64,000 nucleotides of DNA. Origin: Streptomyces humidus. GTDB taxonomy: Bacteria > Actinomycetota > Actinomycetes > Streptomycetales > Streptomycetaceae. Position numbers and translations under genes: made by a program. Of this stretch, positions 50,885 through 58,951 are shown in pieces. Position 1 is the stretch's first letter, and each line of letters starts with the position of its first letter. Location of the stretch: NCBI RefSeq assembly GCF_014649655.1, contig NZ_BMTL01000011.1:186001-250000 (forward strand), written 5' to 3'. The notes below the pieces were generated by a model. The model was not told the DNA's origin and searched no databases. It saw only the letters and a list, made by a program, of their open reading frames with translations.

Positions 50885-51731
50885 TCCGGCGCCGCCGCGC
50901 CTGCCACACCGCGGCCGCGCCCAGCACGGCCACCGCCCCCGCCCCCGCGAACAGGCCCACCGACGGGCCCCCGCCCTTCCCGCCGCCGGGTCCGGCCCCG
51001 TTGCCGTCGCTGTCGGCCTTCCGGCTGCCGTCGCCGCCTCCGGTCTCCTCGGCCGCCGTCGGCTGCCCGGCGCGCCTCCCGTCCGTCGACACCTGCTCGC
51101 CGCACCCCGCCCCCGGATAGCCGGCGATCGCGCACAGCAGGGCGTTGGCGTCGTAGCGCAGCGGCCCCGCGACCGCGGCGAGCGCCTCGGCCGTCGTCGC
51201 GTCGGAGGGAACCCGGGCGCACGCGGTGCGCGGGGAAGGCGACGGCGGGGCCTCGCCGCCCGGGGCGTCCGCCGCCGTGCCGAAGTCGATGACCAGGGCC
51301 ACCCGCTTCGTGCCGTCCCGCGCGGGCGTCCTGGCGCAGATCGCCGCGAAGGAGGCGGCGCCGCGAGGCCGCGTCGCGTCCTGCGAGTCGGCGCTCACCG
51401 CGAACCGGAACCCCTGGACGTCGCCGTCGGCGGGGCGGGCGGTGGAAGGGCCCTGGGTGGCGTAGGTCCAGTGGTCGCCGGTGCGGTCCCAGAAGGACCA
51501 GTAGCGATAGCCGGCGGCCTGGGCCGGGCCCGCCGCGCCGGTCGCCACCACCGCCGATGCGGCGAGGACGACCGCGGCAAGCATCCGGAGACGGCCCCGT
51601 GGGCGGGCACCTGTGCGGGCACGTATACGGCCCTGGGCGCGACCGTGGGTGCGGACACTGCCGTAGGTAGGGGCAGGGGCATGGCCGCGGACGCGCGCGG
51701 GGGTACGGGCGGCGGCGGACCGGTGTGTCAC
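50877..51731 (-). CDS. Surface-anchored protein of the B12-ECF operon (SCO2322-like family)
   Basis: 284 residues, GTG 51731 overlapping the previous stop (GTGA). After a long basic signal region (hydrophobic core MLAAVVLAASAVVATGAAGPAQA), the mature protein begins GYRYWSFWDRTGDHWTYAT and has an extracellular domain with four Cys (CARTPARD, ACARVPSDA, CAIAGYPGAGCGEQ). The C-terminus is a membrane helix GLFAGAGAVAVLGAAAVW with RRRRNG, so it is anchored outward. I recall a family named after S. coelicolor SCO2322 in the same setting; its structure and function are not known to me. Position suggests substrate capture. Confidence 0.65.
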   Translation of the reverse strand: MTHRSAAARTPARVRGHAPAPTYGSVRTHGRAQGRIRARTGARPRGRLRMLAAVVLAASAVVATGAAGPAQAAGYRYWSFWDRTGDHWTYATQGPSTARPADGDVQGFRFAVSADSQDATRPRGAASFAAICARTPARDGTKRVALVIDFGTAADAPGGEAPPSPSPRTACARVPSDATTAEALAAVAGPLRYDANALLCAIAGYPGAGCGEQVSTDGRRAGQPTAAEETGGGDGSRKADSDGNGAGPGGGKGGGPSVGLFAGAGAVAVLGAAAVWQARRRRNG

Positions 51732-52990
51732 TGCTGCCGCTTCCCGCCACGGCGGCTGACCAGGAAGCCGATGCCGATGCCGACCACGAGGAACACCCCG
51801 ATGACCAGCCAGAGGCTGTAACTCGGGCCGGAGCTGCCGGAGTCGGCGGAGTCGTCCGTGTTCTTCGCGTCCGCCGCCGAGGCGGCCGAGCCGCCCGACT
51901 TCGCGGCGGACTGCGGGGCCGGACCCGTCGCGTTGAGCTGTGCCACCAGGTCCGTGCCGCCGAAGGCGCGCGGATCGGCGCCCGTCGAGTGAGCCGCGAA
52001 GACCAACTGGGCGTAAGCGGCGGGACCGCTCTGCTTCGCCCAGCCCGCGGCGTTGCGCTCCAGCCAGGCCAGGGGCTTGCCGGCCTGCTCGGTCCACCCG
52101 AGGGCGGCGAGGGCGACCACCGCGTCGGCCGTGTTGCCGTAGTCGGGCTGGTTCGCGGCGCCGGGCAGGACGGACTTCAGGAAGCCGTCGTGGGCGACCG
52201 CTCCGGCGAGGTAGGCCGCGCCGTTGCGGGCGAGCTCGTCCGGGGTGGGCGGGGCGGAGGAGCCACCGCAGGCGCGGTCGCCCTGCGACGCCTTGCCGGC
52301 CGTCGTCACGAACCCCTTGCCGAGCGCGCCCAGGACGCCCGCCGCCGTCGCGTCCGCGTTGGCCGCGAGGTCGCCCTTCTTGTCCGGCTGGTACGCGAAC
52401 GCGCCGCCGCCGGACTTGCCGCACGGCAGGGAGAGCTTCACCAGGGCGTCGTACGCCGACTTCCCGGCCTTCCGCACGTCCGCGGGCCGCTGCCCGGCGG
52501 CCGCCAGCGCGCCCGCGACGACGGACGTCGAGTTGGCGTCAGTGGCCCCGCCGGGGGAGTAACCCCAGCCGCCGTCGGCGTTCTGGACGGACTTCAGCCA
52601 GCCGACCCCCTTCTGCGCCCCGGTCCCGTGACCGCCCAGCGCCGCCAGCGCCTGGACGGCCGCCGCCGTGCTGTTGGTGTCCACCATCAGCTTCGCGTCG
52701 CACGGCTCGGCGGTGTCGGCGCGGAACGCGGCGAAGGCGCCGTTCGCGCACTGCTGCCCGGCCAGCCAGGCCACGGCCTTCGCGGCCGGGGTGACACCCG
52801 CGGTGTGCTGCGCGAGCAGGGCCAGCGACTGCCGCCAGACACCGTCGTACGTCGGGTCGGCCGTCCCGTACAACCCGTCCGGCACCGCCGTCGAGGGGGT
52901 GGGGGAGGGTGTGGCGGCGACGGCGGGGACGGCGGCGCCCAGCACGACGGTGGCGGCGGCCAGGGCCGCGGCGCTACGGCGGACGTTCAT
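51728..52990 (-). CDS. Surface-anchored alpha/alpha-toroid (prenyltransferase-like) protein, first gene of B12 operon
   Basis: 420 residues. Signal peptide (NVRRSAAALAAATVVLGAAV, cleavage after PAVA); repeat units with the prenyltransferase/terpene-cyclase QxxDGGWG pattern (VQNADGGWGYSPGGATDANS, WLAGQQCANGAFAAF, NADATAAGVLGALGKG, YGNTADAVVALAALGW). A Ser/Ala-rich linker leads to a membrane helix (LWLVIGVFLVVGIGIGFLV) and basic end, so it is displayed outward. Transcobalamin and intrinsic factor have an alpha6/alpha6 barrel of this fold as their B12-binding alpha domain. Together with the cobalamin riboswitch upstream, a B12-capture role is a reasonable inference; enzymatic prenyl transfer outside the cell is unlikely. 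Confidence 0.75.
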   Translation of the reverse strand: MNVRRSAAALAAATVVLGAAVPAVAATPSPTPSTAVPDGLYGTADPTYDGVWRQSLALLAQHTAGVTPAAKAVAWLAGQQCANGAFAAFRADTAEPCDAKLMVDTNSTAAAVQALAALGGHGTGAQKGVGWLKSVQNADGGWGYSPGGATDANSTSVVAGALAAAGQRPADVRKAGKSAYDALVKLSLPCGKSGGGAFAYQPDKKGDLAANADATAAGVLGALGKGFVTTAGKASQGDRACGGSSAPPTPDELARNGAAYLAGAVAHDGFLKSVLPGAANQPDYGNTADAVVALAALGWTEQAGKPLAWLERNAAGWAKQSGPAAYAQLVFAAHSTGADPRAFGGTDLVAQLNATGPAPQSAAKSGGSAASAADAKNTDDSADSGSSGPSYSLWLVIGVFLVVGIGIGFLVSRRGGKRQQ

Positions 52991-53088
52991 GATGGGCGGG
53001 TGCCTCTCCCTGTGAGGGAGCCGGGCAGCACGGGGCGACCCCGGCGGCTCGGCTCCGTATGCCTCGACGGTGCCGTGCGCCGGCCGAC

Positions 53089-53219
53089 CTGCCGACGCAC
53101 GTGAGCCGGTCACGGTCCGTACCGGGCGATCCGGCTGTCACGGTTGCGGGTCAGCGCCGGATTTGCACCGGCTTCTCCCTGTACGGGCGTGATGACGACC
53201 CGCGTCACTCTACCGGCAG
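53089..53219 (-). promoter_or_regulatory. Cobalamin (B12) riboswitch
   Basis: Read on the minus strand, P1 is CTGCCG (53219-53214) with CGGCAG (53094-53089). Inside are GGGAGAAGCCGGTGCAAATC, CCGGCGCTGACCCGC and AACCGTGACAGCC, the GGTGNAAATCC and CCCGCNACYGTGA core of cobalamin riboswitches. The first gene starts about 100 nt downstream (52990). High cobalamin should turn the operon off. Confidence 0.9.
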
Positions 53220-53442
53220 CCGATTCGGCGCCCGAGGGGTGGTTGGGCGGCGCGTGGGCGCCGCGCCGGAAGCCGGGCGGGCGGCCGACGGGGACGCTGG
53301 CGGGACGTCGACCGGACGCTGCCGAGCCGCGGCCGGGGCCGCGAGGGAAGCGGGGACGTGCGGGTCTGGCGAGTGCCGCCGGGACGCGACCGGATCATCC
53401 GGACGTGACCGGATCACCGGGCCGCGGCGAGGCGCCCCGGGA

Positions 53443-54468
53443 TCACACCGCCGCGTACGTCACCGGATCGCTTCCCGGCACCGCCTCCGCCCGGCCCAGC
53501 TTCACCAGGCGCCGCAGGTGCGCCTCGGCCTCGGAGACCGCGATGTTCCTCGACCCGTAGGGGATCTCCTCCCAGGGCCGGTTCCACTCCATGCGCTCGG
53601 CGAGCTGCCAGGGGGTGAGGGGGGAGGCGAGGAGGGAGAGGAGGCCGGTGAGGCGCTCCTCGTGGTGAGCGAGCAACTCCCGTACCCGGGACGGGGCGTC
53701 GGTGAAGGCGTGCTGGTGGGCCGGGAGGACCTCGGCGGGAGCGAGACGGCCGACGCGTTCGAGAGAGGCGAGGTAGTCGCCCAGCGGGTCGGTCACCGTC
53801 GCGTCGTCGGGGTCCTCGTAGAGGCCGATGTGCGGGGTGATGCCGGGAAGCACGTGGTCGCCGGAGAACAGACGGCCGCGGCCCGGCAGTCCGGCCGGGT
53901 GGTCCTCCTCCAGATGCAGGCAGACATGGCCGGGGGTGTGCCCCGGGGTCCAGATGGCGCGCAGCCTGCGGCCGGGCAGGTCGAGGAGCTCGCCGGGGAC
54001 GATCTCACGGTCGGGCAGGGCGGGGGAGAGGCCGGGCAGCGCGCGGCGGCGCGACGAGCGCAGCGGGGCGAGGTGCGCGTCGGGGGCTCCCGCGGCGGTC
54101 AGCTTCTCGGCCATGTACGTGTACCAGCGCTCGGGCCGGGTCTCCCGGGTCCGCCGCACGATCGACGCGTCCGCCGCGTGCATCGCCACCCACGCCCCGG
54201 ACGCCTCCCGCACCTGGGCGGACAGGCCGTGGTGGTCGGGGTGGTGGTGGGTGATGACGACGCCGTGGAGCGCGGCGACCGACGTTCCGCAGTCCGTGAG
54301 GCCCGCCACGAGCGCGTCCCAGGAGGCGGGGTCGTCCCAGCCGGTGTCGACCAGCACCGGTCCGCGGTCGGTGTCGACGACGTAGACGAGCGTGTGGCCG
54401 AGCGGGTTGTCAGGGATGGGCACCCGTAGGGACCGCACACCCCCGCCATGATCGAACACCTTCGTCAT
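53443..54468 (-). CDS. MBL-fold metallo-hydrolase
   Basis: 341 residues. Metallo-beta-lactamase ligands: HGVVITHHHPDHHGLSAQV (HxHxDH), GHTPGHVCLHLEEDH, LFSGDHVLPGITPHI, and the last His in LPAHQHAFTDAPSRV. The C-terminus is a winged-helix-like LACTB2-type tail (LTPWQLAERMEWNRPWEEIP, AEAHLRRLVKLGRAEAV). Such enzymes hydrolyse thioesters or esters. It is divergent from the aldehyde dehydrogenase with the KstR-type site between, so it may belong to the same steroid regulon, perhaps as a CoA-thioester hydrolase. Confidence 0.88.
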   Translation of the reverse strand: MTKVFDHGGGVRSLRVPIPDNPLGHTLVYVVDTDRGPVLVDTGWDDPASWDALVAGLTDCGTSVAALHGVVITHHHPDHHGLSAQVREASGAWVAMHAADASIVRRTRETRPERWYTYMAEKLTAAGAPDAHLAPLRSSRRRALPGLSPALPDREIVPGELLDLPGRRLRAIWTPGHTPGHVCLHLEEDHPAGLPGRGRLFSGDHVLPGITPHIGLYEDPDDATVTDPLGDYLASLERVGRLAPAEVLPAHQHAFTDAPSRVRELLAHHEERLTGLLSLLASPLTPWQLAERMEWNRPWEEIPYGSRNIAVSEAEAHLRRLVKLGRAEAVPGSDPVTYAAV

Positions 54469-54503
54469 CTGCCCTCCGTCCCACGGCCATTGCCCACTAT
54501 AAC

Positions 54504-54517
54504 TAGAACTGGTATCA
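54504..54517. promoter_or_regulatory. KstR-type operator between MBL and aldehyde dehydrogenase genes
   Basis: TAGAACTGGTATCA fits TnnAACnnGTTnnA with one mismatch (GTA for GTT). It is followed by a second palindrome GTTTCTGAAAC (54518-54528). It lies about 40 nt upstream of the dehydrogenase start. Confidence 0.55.
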
Positions 54518-54554
54518 GTTTCTGAAACACCGTCAGAAAATGAAGGCAGTGGCC

Positions 54555-56012
54555 ATGGCAGAGTTCGTGGAACACGGAAAGCTGTTCATCGGCGGAGAGT
54601 TGACCGACCCGTTGGGCGACGACGTCATCGAGGTGATCTCGCCGCACACCGAGGAGGTCATCGGGCGGGTGCCGCACGCCTCGCCGGCCGATGTCGACCG
54701 GGCCGTCGCCGTGGCGCGGCGGGCCTTCGACGAGGGGCCCTGGCCCCGCCTTGCGCTCGAAGAGCGGATCGAGGTCGTCGGCCGGATCAAGGACGGGATC
54801 CTCGCTCGTCACGAGGAGCTCGCCCGGGTGATCTCCTCCGAGAACGGCTCCCCGTACTCCTGGAGCGTCCTCGCGCAGGCCCTCGGCGCGATGATGGTGT
54901 GGGACGCGGCGATCACCGTCGCCCGGGGCTTCACCTACGAGGAGCGGCGCGACGGTGCGCTCGGCAGGATCCTCGTGCGGCGCGAGCCGGTCGGGGTGGT
55001 CGCGGCGGTCGTCCCCTGGAACGTCCCGCAGTTCGTCGCCGCCGCCAAGCTCGCCCCCGCGCTGCTCGCCGGCTGCACGGTGATCCTCAAGCCGTCCCCG
55101 GAGTCGCCGCTGGACGCCTACGTCCTCGCCGACATCGTGCGGGAGGCGGGGCTGCCGGAGGGCGTGCTGTCGATCCTGCCGGCGGACCGCGAGGTGAGCG
55201 AGTACCTGGTCGGGCACCCGGGCGTGGACAAGGTCTCGTTCACGGGCTCGGTCGCGGCCGGCAGGCGGGTCATGGAGGTGGCGTCCCGCAACCTCACCCG
55301 GGTGACCCTGGAGCTGGGCGGGAAGTCGGCGGCGGTCGTCCTGCCGGACGCGGACCTCGCCACCGCCGTCCCCGGGATCGCCTCGGCCGCCTGGATGAAC
55401 AACGGTCAGGCCTGCGTCGCCCAGACCCGGATCCTCGTCCCGCGCTCCCGCTACGACGAGTTCGCGGACGCCTTCGCGGCGGCGGCGGACGCGCTGGTGG
55501 TCGGCGACCCGCTGGACCCGGCGACCCAGATCGGTCCGCTGGTGGCCGAGCGGCAGCAGCGCCGCAACCTCGACTACATCCGCATCGGGCAGGAGGAGGG
55601 CGCGAAGATCCTGACCGGCGGCGGCCGTCCGGCGGGGCTGGACCGCGGCTGGTACGTGGAGCCGACCCTCTTCGGCGACGTCGACAACTCCATGCGGATC
55701 GCCCGCGAGGAGATCTTCGGCCCGGTGATCTGCCTGCTGCCCTACGGCGACGAGGCCGAGGCGGTGAAGATCGCGAACGACTCGGACTACGGGCTCAGCG
55801 GCAGCGTGTGGACGGCCGACGTCGGGCACGGCATCGACATCGCGCGGCAGGTCCGTACGGGGACGTACTCGGTGAACACCTTCAGCCTGGACATGCTCGG
55901 CCCGTTCGGCGGCTACAAGAACTCGGGGCTGGGGCGGGAGTTCGGGCCCGAGGGCTTCGGCGAGTACCTGGAGCACAAGATGATCCATCTGCCCGCGGGG
56001 TGGGAGGGGTGA
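54555..56012 (+). CDS. Aldehyde dehydrogenase
   Basis: 485 residues from ATG 54555 (GAAGG 9 nt upstream; an ATG 15 nt earlier has no site). NAD(P)-binding VVPWNVPQFVAAAKLAPALLAG and KPSPESPLDA; the Glu general base in VTLELGGKSAAVVLPDAD; the catalytic Cys in WMNNGQACVAQTRIL; EEIFGPVICLLPYGDEAEAV. The typical soluble ALDH superfamily, broad substrate. In a steroid-type regulon it could oxidise a side-chain aldehyde. A ferredoxin gene follows after 14 nt. Confidence 0.92.
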   Translation: MAEFVEHGKLFIGGELTDPLGDDVIEVISPHTEEVIGRVPHASPADVDRAVAVARRAFDEGPWPRLALEERIEVVGRIKDGILARHEELARVISSENGSPYSWSVLAQALGAMMVWDAAITVARGFTYEERRDGALGRILVRREPVGVVAAVVPWNVPQFVAAAKLAPALLAGCTVILKPSPESPLDAYVLADIVREAGLPEGVLSILPADREVSEYLVGHPGVDKVSFTGSVAAGRRVMEVASRNLTRVTLELGGKSAAVVLPDADLATAVPGIASAAWMNNGQACVAQTRILVPRSRYDEFADAFAAAADALVVGDPLDPATQIGPLVAERQQRRNLDYIRIGQEEGAKILTGGGRPAGLDRGWYVEPTLFGDVDNSMRIAREEIFGPVICLLPYGDEAEAVKIANDSDYGLSGSVWTADVGHGIDIARQVRTGTYSVNTFSLDMLGPFGGYKNSGLGREFGPEGFGEYLEHKMIHLPAGWEG

Positions 56013-56026
56013 GGGAGGAGGCGGAC

Positions 56027-56287
56027 GTGTCCGGCGTGCGGGAGCGCGCGGGCGCGGGGGACCGGTGGCACGTCGAGGTCGACCGGTCCCTGTGCATCGG
56101 CTCCGCCCAGTGCGTGCACCACGCCCCCGCCGGATTCCGGCTCGACTCCGCCCGCCAGTCCCACCCGGCCGACCCGGACCCGGACGCCAACGAGCGGGTG
56201 CTGACGGCCGCGGAGAGCTGCCCGGTGGAAGCGATCATGATCACGCTGGCGGGGAGCGGTGAGGCGGTCTTCCCGCCCGATGAGTGA
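56027..56287 (+). CDS. Small ferredoxin (CX5C type)
   Basis: 86 residues from GTG 56027 (GGAGG 8 nt away); an upstream GTG at 56009 overlaps the previous stop and is possible. Iron-sulfur Cys pattern: VDRSLCIGSAQCVHHAPAGF, then AAESCPVEAIMI. The spacing Cys-X5-Cys...Cys-Pro is that of single-cluster [3Fe-4S]/[4Fe-4S] ferredoxins serving P450s. It could pass electrons to the CYP125-like enzyme 10 kb away. The context with the dehydrogenase and KstR-like repressor supports that. Confidence 0.88.
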   Translation: MSGVRERAGAGDRWHVEVDRSLCIGSAQCVHHAPAGFRLDSARQSHPADPDPDANERVLTAAESCPVEAIMITLAGSGEAVFPPDE

Positions 56288-56501
56288 GAAATTTCCGATT
56301 AGGGTATTGTCTCCAGGTTTGGATGTTCTATCCTGGAAGTGGCCTACGGGGCGACTGTAGGGAGTGCGACCGGAGTAGCCGACTTCTGCGAGACGCCGAG
56401 TGTCAGGGCATCCGCCGAGGCCGACGTCGACGGACGTAGCGAGGGACCGCGGGGTCGCGATGACCGGACCCGGCGGAACTACCCTCGTCGTCCCGTAGGT
56501 C
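56288..56501. other. 214-nt intergenic region with inverted repeat, unexplained
   Basis: It lies behind the ferredoxin gene and behind the convergent repressor gene. CCAGG at 56311-56315 and CCTGG at 56332-56336 form an inverted repeat around an AT-richer centre, which stands out from the surrounding GC. I see no supported open frame with codon bias; an independent RNA is conceivable. Confidence 0.3.
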
Positions 56502-57146
56502 TCACGCGTGCGTGCGGGGCGCGCCCGTCCCGGGGGTCCCGGGGTCGGTCACGTCGATCAGCCGGCACACCGTCTCGATGTCGATCCGCACCTGCGCGAT
56601 GGACGCGCGGCCCGACAGCCAGGTGATGAGCGCCGAGTGCCAGGTGTGCTCGATGACGCGGACCGCGGAGAGCTGCTCGGGGGTGGGGTCGCTCAGGCCC
56701 ATCGAGTCCAGGATGATCGCCGTCGTCTGACGGGACACCTGGTCGACCTCCGGCGAGACGCTGCGGTCGGCGAAGGTCAGCGCGCGGACCATCGCGTCGG
56801 CCAGGTGCGGCTCGCGCTGCAGGGCGCGGAACGCGCGCATCAGGGTCTCGGCGACGCGCTCCGCCGCCCGTTCGCCGGTCGGCGGCTTCTTCCGCAGCGT
56901 GCCGTGCATGTGCTCCAACTGGTCCTGCATGGTGGCCACCAGGAGATGCACCTTGGAGGGGAAGTAGCGGTACAGCGTGCCGAGGGCGACCTGCGAGGAC
57001 TCCGCGACCTCCCGCATCTGCACCGCGTCGAAGCCGCCCCGGCTGGCCAACTGCGCGCTCGCGTGCAGGATGCGGCGGCGGCGCGCCTCCTGCCGCTCGG
57101 TGAGGGCGGAGTGCGCGGGGCGCTGGGGGTTGGCTTCCGCAGGCAT
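56502..57146 (-). CDS. KstR-like TetR-family repressor of steroid catabolism
   Basis: 214 residues; ATG 57146 is preferred to the longer frame. The HTH reads RRRRILHASAQLASRGGFDAVQMREVAESSQVALGTLYRYFPSKVHLLVATMQ, which follows mycobacterial KstR very closely (same GGxxAVQM and VALGTLYRYFPSKVHLLV). The C-terminal part with FADRSVSPEVDQVSRQT and LSAVRVIEHTWHSALITWLSGRASIAQVRIDIETVCRLI also matches that protein. KstR is released from DNA by a 3-oxo-sterol CoA. Sites matching its consensus occur before the thiolase/P450, the MBL/ALDH pair and here. Confidence 0.82.
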   Translation of the reverse strand: MPAEANPQRPAHSALTERQEARRRRILHASAQLASRGGFDAVQMREVAESSQVALGTLYRYFPSKVHLLVATMQDQLEHMHGTLRKKPPTGERAAERVAETLMRAFRALQREPHLADAMVRALTFADRSVSPEVDQVSRQTTAIILDSMGLSDPTPEQLSAVRVIEHTWHSALITWLSGRASIAQVRIDIETVCRLIDVTDPGTPGTGAPRTHA

Positions 57147-57308
57147 GGGTCCCGTTCCGGTCCGTTCCGTGGCAGTCGTGGTGACAGTCGGTGAGGGGCG
57201 GTGATCATACGGCGCGACGGGTGATCGGTGGTGGCGTGAATCACCTGATCCACCGCTCACAGCGCGCGTACCTGCCGGTAGATTCAGAGCCTCCCGAACG
57301 ATCAAGTC

Positions 57309-57322
57309 TGAAACTTGTTCTA
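57309..57322. promoter_or_regulatory. KstR-type operator, perfect consensus
   Basis: TGAAACTTGTTCTA matches TnnAACnnGTTnnA exactly. It lies 162 nt upstream of the repressor start and 55 nt upstream of the divergent glycosyltransferase start, so it can control either or both. Confidence 0.6.
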
Positions 57323-57376
57323 CATTAGCGTCCCGACGTAGTCTCGCGGGACAATGCAGGCAGAAGGGGGCCCGGG

Positions 57377-58951
57377 GTGACCGCTGAGGCCGGCCAGGCA
57401 GGGTCTCGGCATGACCTTGCCGCTGACGGCGGGCGACCGCTCAAGATCGCGCTCCTCACCTATAAGGGAAACCCGTTCTGCGGGGGCCAGGGCGTCTACG
57501 TACGGCATCTCTCCCGCGAACTGGCCCGGCTGGGCCACCGGGTGGAGGTCATCGGCTCGCAGCCCTACCCGGTGCTCGACCCGGGGCACGAGGACCGGCT
57601 CTCCCTCACCGAGCTGCCCAGCCTCGACCTCTACCGCCAGCCGGATCCTTTCCGCACCCCCGGCCGGGGCGAGTACCGCGACTGGATCGACGCCCTCGAA
57701 GTGGCGACGATGTGGACCGGCGGGTTCCCCGAGCCGCTGACCTTCTCGCTGCGCGCCCGCCGTCATCTGCGCGCCCGCCGCGGTGAGTTCGACGTCGTGC
57801 ACGACAACCAGACCCTGGGCTACGGCCTGTTGGGGGATGTCGGCGCGCCCCTGGTCACCACCATCCACCACCCCATCACCGTCGACCGGCAGTTGGAGCT
57901 GGACGCCGCCGAGGGACGGCGGCGGCGGTACTCCGTGCGCCGCTGGTACGCCTTCACCGCCATGCAGAAGCGCGTCGCCCGTCGGCTGCCTTCGGTGCTC
58001 ACCGTCTCCGGCACCTCCCGACAGGAGATCGTCGACCACCTCGGCGTCCGCGACGACCGCATCCACGTCGTCCACATCGGGGCCGACACCGACCTGTTCT
58101 CGCCGAATCCCGCCGTGGCGCAGATACCCGGCCGGATCGTGACGACGTCCAGCGCGGACGTTCCGCTCAAGGGCCTGGTCCACCTCGTCGAAGCGCTGGC
58201 GAAGACGCGCACCGAGCACCCCCACGCGCACCTGGTCGTCGTCGGCAAGCGCCCGCAGGAGGGGCCGGTCGCCCAGTCGATCGAGCGGTACGGCCTCGAA
58301 GGGGCCGTCGAGTTCGTCAAGGGCATCTCCGACGCCGAACTGGTCGACCTGGTGCGCTCGGCGGAGGTCGCCTGCGTGCCGTCGCTGTACGAGGGCTTCT
58401 CCCTGCCGGCCGCCGAGGCCATGGCCACCGGCACCCCGCTGCTCGCGACGACCGGCGGGGCGATCCCCGAGGTCGCCGGGCGCGACGGGGAGACCTGCCT
58501 GGCCGTGCCGCCCGGCGACGCGGGCGCGCTCGCCGCGGGCCTGAACCGGCTGCTCGGCGACCCCGGACTGCGGGCCCGGCTCGGAGCGGCCGGACGGCAG
58601 CGCGTGCTGGAACGGTTCACCTGGGCGCGGGCCGCCGAGGGGACCGTGGCCCGCTACCGGGAGGCGATGGCCGACGCCGGCCGCACCCGCGCCCCCGAGG
58701 ACTCCCCGCCGCGCACGGCCTCCGCCGGGGCGACGGCGGCCTCGACGGCCCCTGCCGGGACGACGGCCGCCTCGACGGTCCCCGCTGCCCGCACGGCGCC
58801 CGCGGCCCTCGCCGCTCCCTCCGCTCCCTCCGCTCCCTCCGCTCCCTCCGCCCCCTCCGCTCCCGAGGCCGTCGACGCCCGGGCCACCGGCGGCGCTCCC
58901 GCCGCCGACGTATCCGAAGCATCCGATCGCGAAAGCAGGGCCACGTGCTGA
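57377..58951 (+). CDS. Glycosyltransferase family 4 (GT-B)
   Basis: 524 residues from GTG 57377. N-terminal Rossmann: LKIALLTYKGNPFCGGQGVYVRHLSRELARLGHRVEVIG. C-terminal sugar-nucleotide domain: RIVTTSSADVPLKGLVHLVEAL, LVVVGKRPQEGP, SAEVACVPSLYEGFSLPAAEAMATGTPLLAT with the Glu/Gly-Phe motif, and the tail AGRQRVLERFTWARAAEGTV. The last 90 residues are an Ala/Pro/Ser/Thr repeat (APSAPSAPSAPSAP), likely a linker. It overlaps the methyltransferase by 7 nt, so they are coupled. Confidence 0.87.
   Translation: MTAEAGQAGSRHDLAADGGRPLKIALLTYKGNPFCGGQGVYVRHLSRELARLGHRVEVIGSQPYPVLDPGHEDRLSLTELPSLDLYRQPDPFRTPGRGEYRDWIDALEVATMWTGGFPEPLTFSLRARRHLRARRGEFDVVHDNQTLGYGLLGDVGAPLVTTIHHPITVDRQLELDAAEGRRRRYSVRRWYAFTAMQKRVARRLPSVLTVSGTSRQEIVDHLGVRDDRIHVVHIGADTDLFSPNPAVAQIPGRIVTTSSADVPLKGLVHLVEALAKTRTEHPHAHLVVVGKRPQEGPVAQSIERYGLEGAVEFVKGISDAELVDLVRSAEVACVPSLYEGFSLPAAEAMATGTPLLATTGGAIPEVAGRDGETCLAVPPGDAGALAAGLNRLLGDPGLRARLGAAGRQRVLERFTWARAAEGTVARYREAMADAGRTRAPEDSPPRTASAGATAASTAPAGTTAASTVPAARTAPAALAAPSAPSAPSAPSAPSAPEAVDARATGGAPAADVSEASDRESRATC

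Noticed and set aside
56339..56626. 95-residue plus-strand frame between ferredoxin and repressor genes
   Set aside because: No ribosome binding site, Arg/Gly-rich composition, and its 3' half lies antisense in the repressor gene.
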